Shown: positions 28,148 through 32,299 of the stretch, piece by piece | Numbering within the stretch: the first letter of the stretch is position 1 | Layout of the letters: each line of letters opens with the position of its first letter | Assembly (NCBI RefSeq): GCF_024437745.1 | Contig: NZ_JANFNY010000061.1 | Location: forward strand, 1-32,299 | DNA length: 32,299 nt | Source: Roseomonas sp. GC11 | Lineage (GTDB): Bacteria; Pseudomonadota; Alphaproteobacteria; Acetobacterales; Acetobacteraceae | Reading direction: 5' to 3' | Made by a program: the position numbers and the translations under genes | Notes under the pieces: model-generated | Databases searched by the model: none | The model's input: only the letters and a program-made list of their open reading frames with translations | Told to the model about the DNA's origin: nothing

Positions 28148-29539
28148 TCAGATGTGCAGCGCGCGCCCATCCACGGCGAGGGCCGCTTCCTTCACGGCTT
28201 CCTGCAGCGTCGGGTGGGCGTGGCAGGTGCGGGCGACATCCTCGGCCGAGGCGCCGAACTCCATGGCCAGGGCGGCCTCGGCGATCAGCGTGCCGGCATC
28301 CGGCCCCAGGATATGGACGCCGAGGACGCGGTCCGTCTCCTTGTCGGCCAGGATCTTCACGAAGCCATCGGTGTCGCCCATGGCGCGGGCGCGGCCATTG
28401 GCCATGAAGGGGAACTTGCCGACCTTGTAGGCCTGCCCGCGCGCCTTCAGCTCTTCCTCGCTCTCGCCCACCGAGGCGATCTCGGGCCACGTGTACACCA
28501 CGGCGGGGATGACGTTGTAATTCACATGCCCCGCCTGCCCGGCCAGGATCTCGGCCAGGGCGACGCCCTCATCCTCGGCCTTGTGGGCCAGCATGGCGCC
28601 GGCGATGACGTCGCCGATCGCGTAGATGCCGGGCACATTGGTGGCGAAGTGCTTGTCCGTCTTCACCCGGCCGCGCTCATCCAGTTCCACGCCCAGCTCG
28701 GCGAGGCCCAGGCCCTCGGTATAGGCGCGGCGGCCGATGGCCAGCAGCACCACATCGGCCTTGATCTCCTCGGCCGCGCCGCCGGCGGCGGGCTCGACCG
28801 TCAGGGTCACGCCGTCCTCGGCCTTCACCGCGCCGGTGACCTTGGACTTCAGCTTGAACTTCATGCCCTGCTTGGCCAGCACGCGCTCGAAGTTCTTGGC
28901 CGTCTCGGCGTCCATGCCGGGGGCGAGGCGGTCGAGATACTCGATCACCGTCACCTCGGCGCCGAGGCGGCGCCACACGCTGCCGAGTTCCAGCCCGATC
29001 ACGCCGCCGCCGATGACGACGAGGTGGCCCGGCACCTTCTCCAGCTCCAGCGCGCCGGTGGAGGTGACGATCTGCTTCTCGTCCACCTCGACGCCGCGCA
29101 GCGGGGCGCTGTCGGAGCCGGTGGCGATGATGATGTTCTTCGCCTCATAGACCTGGCCGGCGACCTCGACCTTGCCCGGGGCGGTGACCTTGCCGGCGCC
29201 CTTCAGCCAGGTGACCTTGTTCTTCTTGAAGAGGAACTCGACGCCCTTGGTGTTGGCGGTGACGACCTCGGCCTTGCGCGCCTGCATGCGGGCGAGGTCG
29301 AGCTTCACGCCGTCCAGCAGGATGCCGTGGTCGGCGAATTTGTGCTTGGTCTCCTCGAAGGCTTCCGAGGATTGCAGCAGCGCCTTGGAGGGGATGCAGC
29401 CGATGTTCAGGCAGGTGCCGCCGAGCGTCGTGCGCTTCTCCACGCAGGCGACCTTCATGCCGAGCTGGGCCGCGCGGATGGCGCAGACATAGCCGCCGGG
29501 GCCGGCACCGATGACGATGACGTCGAAGCTTTCGGACAT
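28148..29539 (-). CDS. lpdA: Dihydrolipoyl dehydrogenase (E3)
   Basis: A 463-residue FAD enzyme that reoxidises dihydrolipoyl groups of 2-oxo acid dehydrogenase complexes with NAD. FAD site [10 protein letters not shown] (11-20), redox disulfide Cys43/Cys48 in [16 protein letters not shown]-binding [13 protein letters not shown], second FAD motif YAIGDVIAG, and the active-site His442/Glu447 in HPTLQE. There is no N-terminal lipoyl domain, which is usual for the E3 paired with 2-oxoglutarate dehydrogenase. ATG 29539 gives the family start [12 protein letters not shown], with AGGA 9 nt upstream. The neighbouring odhB makes the 2-oxoglutarate dehydrogenase complex the likely user, though a plus-strand gene lies between them. 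Confidence 0.97.
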   Translation of the reverse strand: MSESFDVIVIGAGPGGYVCAIRAAQLGMKVACVEKRTTLGGTCLNIGCIPSKALLQSSEAFEETKHKFADHGILLDGVKLDLARMQARKAEVVTANTKGVEFLFKKNKVTWLKGAGKVTAPGKVEVAGQVYEAKNIIIATGSDSAPLRGVEVDEKQIVTSTGALELEKVPGHLVVIGGGVIGLELGSVWRRLGAEVTVIEYLDRLAPGMDAETAKNFERVLAKQGMKFKLKSKVTGAVKAEDGVTLTVEPAAGGAAEEIKADVVLLAIGRRAYTEGLGLAELGVELDERGRVKTDKHFATNVPGIYAIGDVIAGAMLAHKAEDEGVALAEILAGQAGHVNYNVIPAVVYTWPEIASVGESEEELKARGQAYKVGKFPFMANGRARAMGDTDGFVKILADKETDRVLGVHILGPDAGTLIAEAALAMEFGASAEDVARTCHAHPTLQEAVKEAALAVDGRALHI

Positions 29540-29751
29540 GTTGCAGGGTCCTGCCTGAGATTGGTGCCGGCAAACTGGCGTGCGGCGCGGCGCGCGGCAA
29601 GGGGGTAGCGGGTGCCACAGCCATTCTCGCAGCGCGGCCAAGCCACGCGCCGCCGCCGGGGGTATGCGCGCGATGGACAGCGGGGCGCCGCCTCTGCCAC
29701 CCTGCTCCGTAATGGCGCCGCCACAAGGCGCCGGGACTGGGAGGCTCGACC

Positions 29752-30852
29752 ATGACTGACGACCGCCGCGCGGCGCCGCCGCGCCGCGCCATTTCCGCCG
29801 CCATGCCCGCGGGCCAGGCCGCGCTGCCGCGCCGCACCGCGCTCAGCCTTCTGGGCACAGGGCTGATGGGCACGGGGCTGATGGGCACGGGGCTGATGGG
29901 CACGGGGCTGATGGGCGGCCTGCTGGCCCGCCCCGCCCTGGCCCAGGGCTCGCAGGCCGGCTTTCCCGCCCGCCCCATCCGCCTGATGGTGCCCTGGCCG
30001 CCCGGCGGCTCGGCCGATGCGCAGCTGCGCTCCCTCTCCGAGGTGGCGACGCGCGCGCTCGGCCAGCCCGTGCTGGTGGAGAACCGCTCCGGCGCGCGCG
30101 GCCTGCTGGCGGCCCAGGCCCTGCTCCAGGCGCAGCCGGATGGCTATACCCTGGCGCAGCACCATCTCTCCGTGCTGCGCCACCCCTTCATGACCAAGGC
30201 GCGCTCCTGGGACCCGGTGGAGGATTTCACCCCCGTCATCAGCCTCACCGGCTGGCTCTTCGGCGTGGTGGTGCGGACGGACAGCCCGATCAAAAGCTGG
30301 GCCGACTATGTGGCGGCGGCGCGGGCGAAGCCGGGGCGGCTGACCTATTCCACCAGCGGCATCGGCACCAGCAACCACATCGCCATGGAGGATCTCTGCG
30401 CCCGCCTCGGCCTCCAGATGACGCATGTGCCCTTCCGCGGCACGACGGAGGGCGTCACCGCCCTGCTCGGCGGGCAGATCGACAGCATCGCCGACAGCTC
30501 GGCCTGGGTGCCGCAGGTGGAGGCCGGGCAGTTCCGCCTGCTCAGCGTCTGGTCGCCGGAGCGGGCGAAGCGCTTCCCGGATGTGCCGACGCTGAAGGAA
30601 CTCGGCATCGATCTGGCCGTGACCTCGCCCTATGGCATCGCCGGGCCGAAGGGGATGGACCCCGGCGTGGTGCGCGTGCTGCACGATGCGCTGAAGACGG
30701 CGCTGTTCAGCCCGGAGAACACGGCCATCCGGGAGAAGTGGGACATGCCGCTCAACTACCTCGATACCGAGGCCTACCGGGACTTCATCGTCCGGCGCGT
30801 GGCCTATGAGAAGGAGATGGTGGGGCGGCTCCATCTCAGCATCGATAGCTGA
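29752..30852 (+). CDS. Tripartite tricarboxylate transporter substrate-binding protein (Bug/TctC family)
   Basis: A 366-residue periplasmic binding protein. The TctC/Bug domain spans about 65-366, beginning [19 protein letters not shown], with later hallmarks [37 protein letters not shown] and [13 protein letters not shown] (each a family landmark). The family binds carboxylates such as citrate, succinate or terephthalate; the ligand here is unknown. The leader has a twin-arginine-like [10 protein letters not shown], then a hydrophobic core made of four GTGLM repeats, and cleavage after PALA. No TctA/TctB membrane genes are nearby, so it is an orphan binding protein, as is common for Bug proteins. 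GGGAGG (29739-29744) lies 7 nt before the ATG. It stands alone on the plus strand between lpdA and odhB. Confidence 0.93.
   Translation: MTDDRRAAPPRRAISAAMPAGQAALPRRTALSLLGTGLMGTGLMGTGLMGTGLMGGLLARPALAQGSQAGFPARPIRLMVPWPPGGSADAQLRSLSEVATRALGQPVLVENRSGARGLLAAQALLQAQPDGYTLAQHHLSVLRHPFMTKARSWDPVEDFTPVISLTGWLFGVVVRTDSPIKSWADYVAAARAKPGRLTYSTSGIGTSNHIAMEDLCARLGLQMTHVPFRGTTEGVTALLGGQIDSIADSSAWVPQVEAGQFRLLSVWSPERAKRFPDVPTLKELGIDLAVTSPYGIAGPKGMDPGVVRVLHDALKTALFSPENTAIREKWDMPLNYLDTEAYRDFIVRRVAYEKEMVGRLHLSIDS
29854..29913 (+). repeat. 15-bp x 4 in-frame tandem repeat in the Bug protein signal peptide
   Basis: Four 15-bp units (29854-29868, 29869-29883, 29884-29898, 29899-29913), the last three identical and the first differing by one base, each encode GTGLM. 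They form most of the hydrophobic core of the signal peptide. Confidence 0.95.
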
Positions 30853-30858
30853 GGCGCT

Positions 30859-31308
30859 TCAGTCCCGGGAGGGCTCCGCCTTCCCGGGCTCTCCCTCCGG
30901 CAGGCGAGACAGCACCACGCCGCCGAGCAGGAGCAGGAGCCAGCCGGCGCCCAGAAACAGCAGAACCATTCCGGCGACGGGGGTGGTGGTTTCCTCCTCC
31001 GCCCAGAACAGGGGTTTGTCATTCCAGAGGGCCAGCAGCAGCGCTTCGATGTTGAACAGGAGCCACAGTGGCAGCCCTATCAGGAACGCTGACGCGGATC
31101 GCCGCGCGAAGGCCCGCCAGGCCAGAGAGAGTCCGAACCCGCTGAGGGCAGCAACGCCCAGCACCGGCAGCAGCAGCAGCTCCAAGATGCCCTTCTCGCC
31201 GCGCCACAGCATGGCCCCGGCGAAGAACAGGTGCAGCACCGTCATGCCACCACTCACGGCGCCGAAATAAACCAGGGCCGCGCACAGCGCGGCCCTGGCC
31301 CAATTCAT
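30859..31308 (-). CDS. Hypothetical multi-pass membrane protein
   Basis: A 149-residue protein with about four hydrophobic segments (about 4-30, 41-62, 70-92 and 110-133) and a charged C-terminal tail. I recognise no family. ATG 31308 was chosen; a TTG three codons earlier is possible, and neither has a clear ribosome binding site. It lies 20 bp after the odhB stop and is probably co-transcribed with it. Its last codons lie in a GC hairpin shared with the end of the convergent Bug gene; the two stops are 6 bp apart. Confidence 0.7.
   Translation of the reverse strand: MNWARAALCAALVYFGAVSGGMTVLHLFFAGAMLWRGEKGILELLLLPVLGVAALSGFGLSLAWRAFARRSASAFLIGLPLWLLFNIEALLLALWNDKPLFWAEEETTTPVAGMVLLFLGAGWLLLLLGGVVLSRLPEGEPGKAEPSRD
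30864..30888. terminator. Shared hairpin at the convergent ends of the Bug and membrane protein genes
   Basis: An 11-bp stem (30864-30874 with 30878-30888, one G/T wobble) closes a TCC loop, the same loop as in type I copy 1. It overlaps the final codons of the membrane protein gene and starts 12 bp after the Bug stop. No U-tract. Confidence 0.6.
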
Positions 31309-31328
31309 GGAGGGCAAAGCCCTGCTCG

Positions 31329-32299
31329 TCAGATGTCGAGCATCAGGCGGCGCGGATCCTCCAGGCTCTCCTTCACGCGCACCAGGAAGGAGACGGCTTC
31401 CTTGCCGTCCACGATGCGGTGGTCATAGGAGAGCGCCAGATACATCATCGGGCGGATCTCGATCTTGCCGCCCACGACCATGGCGCGGTCCTTGATCGAG
31501 TGCATGCCGAGGATGCCGGACTGCGGCGGGTTCAGGATCGGCGTCGACATCATCGAGCCGTAGATGCCGCCATTGGTGATGGTGAAGCTGCCGCCCGAGA
31601 GTTCATCGAGCTTCAGCTGGCCGTCCCGCGCCTTCTTGCCGAAGCCGGCAATGGCCTTCTCGATGGCCGCGAAGGAGAGCTGGTCGGCATTCTTCAGCAC
31701 CGGGACGACGAGGCCGGAGGGGCCGCCCACCGCGATGCCCATATGCACGAAGTTCTTGTAGACGATGTCGTCGCCATCGATCTCGGCGTTGACGGCCGGG
31801 AACTCCTTCAGCGCGGCGACGCAGGCCTTCACGAAGAAGGACATGAAGCCGAGCTTCACGCCCTGCTTCTTCTCGAAGACGTCCTTGTACTCGTTCCGCA
31901 GCGCCATCACCGCGCCCATGTCCACCTCGTTGAAGGTGGTCAGCATGGCGGCGGTGTTCTGCGCCTCCTTCAGGCGGGTGGCGATGGTCTTGCGCAGGCG
32001 GGTCATCTTCACCCGCTCCTCGCCTTCCTCCAGGGCGCGCGCGGCCTTGGGGGCGGCCTTCGGCGCGGCGGCGGGGGCGGGGCTGGCCAGGAAGGCCTGC
32101 ACATCGCCCTTGCTGATGCGCCCGTCCTTGGCCGTGCCGGCGCCGATCTGCTCGGCCGAGACATTGTTCTCGGCCATCATCTTGGCGGCGGCGGGCAGCG
32201 GGGCATGGCCGGTGCCGGGGCGCGGCAGCGGGCCGGAGGCGGGGCGCGGCTCCTCCACCTTCGGCGCGGCCGGGGCGGCGGCGGGGGCCGGCGCGGCGG
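31329..32299 (-). CDS. odhB: 2-oxoglutarate dehydrogenase E2, dihydrolipoyllysine succinyltransferase (5' partial)
   Basis: The frame stays open to the window edge; the start and the lipoyl domain lie outside. The visible 323 residues comprise an Ala/Pro-rich linker, the E3-binding domain ([20 protein letters not shown] with [14 protein letters not shown]), a second linker, and the catalytic domain. The acyltransferase site is SYDHRIVDG (His and Asp). [15 protein letters not shown] and [14 protein letters not shown] are typical of the succinyltransferase (SucB/OdhB), not the acetyltransferase of pyruvate dehydrogenase. It works with lpdA nearby in the TCA cycle; odhA should lie just beyond the window. 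Confidence 0.95.
   Translation of the reverse strand, partial: AAPAPAAAPAAPKVEEPRPASGPLPRPGTGHAPLPAAAKMMAENNVSAEQIGAGTAKDGRISKGDVQAFLASPAPAAAPKAAPKAARALEEGEERVKMTRLRKTIATRLKEAQNTAAMLTTFNEVDMGAVMALRNEYKDVFEKKQGVKLGFMSFFVKACVAALKEFPAVNAEIDGDDIVYKNFVHMGIAVGGPSGLVVPVLKNADQLSFAAIEKAIAGFGKKARDGQLKLDELSGGSFTITNGGIYGSMMSTPILNPPQSGILGMHSIKDRAMVVGGKIEIRPMMYLALSYDHRIVDGKEAVSFLVRVKESLEDPRRLMLDI

Noticed and set aside
27191-29608. 805-codon plus-strand open frame opposite ybaK and lpdA
   Set aside because: It has His/Gly/Ala-rich random-like sequence and runs opposite two confident genes.

Overview
The window comes from a very GC-rich Alphaproteobacterium, most likely Acetobacteraceae close to Roseomonas. 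The support is an F1-only atpHAGDC operon without F0 genes, the pairing of envC/ctpA/deacetylase-like/rppH, the priA-fsa-DUF484-xerC block beside atp, and an odhB/lpdA pair close by. The genus is an inference from gene order and composition. No plasmid, phage, transposase, CRISPR array, rRNA or tRNA was seen.

Layout. (1) 1-4267, plus strand: 3' part of an EnvC-type murein hydrolase activator, a CtpA-like S41 protease, a deacetylase-fold protein whose active site looks lost, and RppH; an envelope-maintenance and mRNA-decay cluster. (2) 4382-6966, minus strand: M16 zinc protease and PmbA, translationally coupled by an ATGA overlap. (3) 7273-8961, plus: a lone chemoreceptor lying between the M16 gene and thrC. 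(4) 9142-10551, minus: thrC. (5) 10649-16488, accessory metabolism: an S9 peptidase and a fold-type-I PLP enzyme (plus), then RidA, a D-threonine aldolase/D-serine dehydratase-like enzyme and a secreted GH10 xylanase (minus). (6) 16721-24040, minus: atpHAGDC preceded by priA. (7) 24186-26453, plus: fsa/tal, DUF484, xerC. (8) 26532-29539, minus: a lipoprotein, a small membrane protein, ybaK and lpdA. (9) 29752-30852, plus: a Bug/TctC binding protein. (10) 30859-32299, minus: a membrane protein and the 3' part of odhB.

Most genes are ordinary housekeeping genes. The best candidate for something undescribed lies between them. There is a set of intergenic repeats made of paired perfect GC hairpins with 3-nt loops, in two families (five and three copies), plus a two-copy family of U-tract bidirectional terminators. 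All five type I copies start within about 10 bp of a stop codon, or overlap it, in the same orientation relative to the gene. Copies differ by compensatory base changes, and two copies supply or overlap the C-terminal codons and stop of a gene. A second pattern is in-frame 15-bp tandem repeats, four units each, in three unrelated genes, with shorter arrays in two more.
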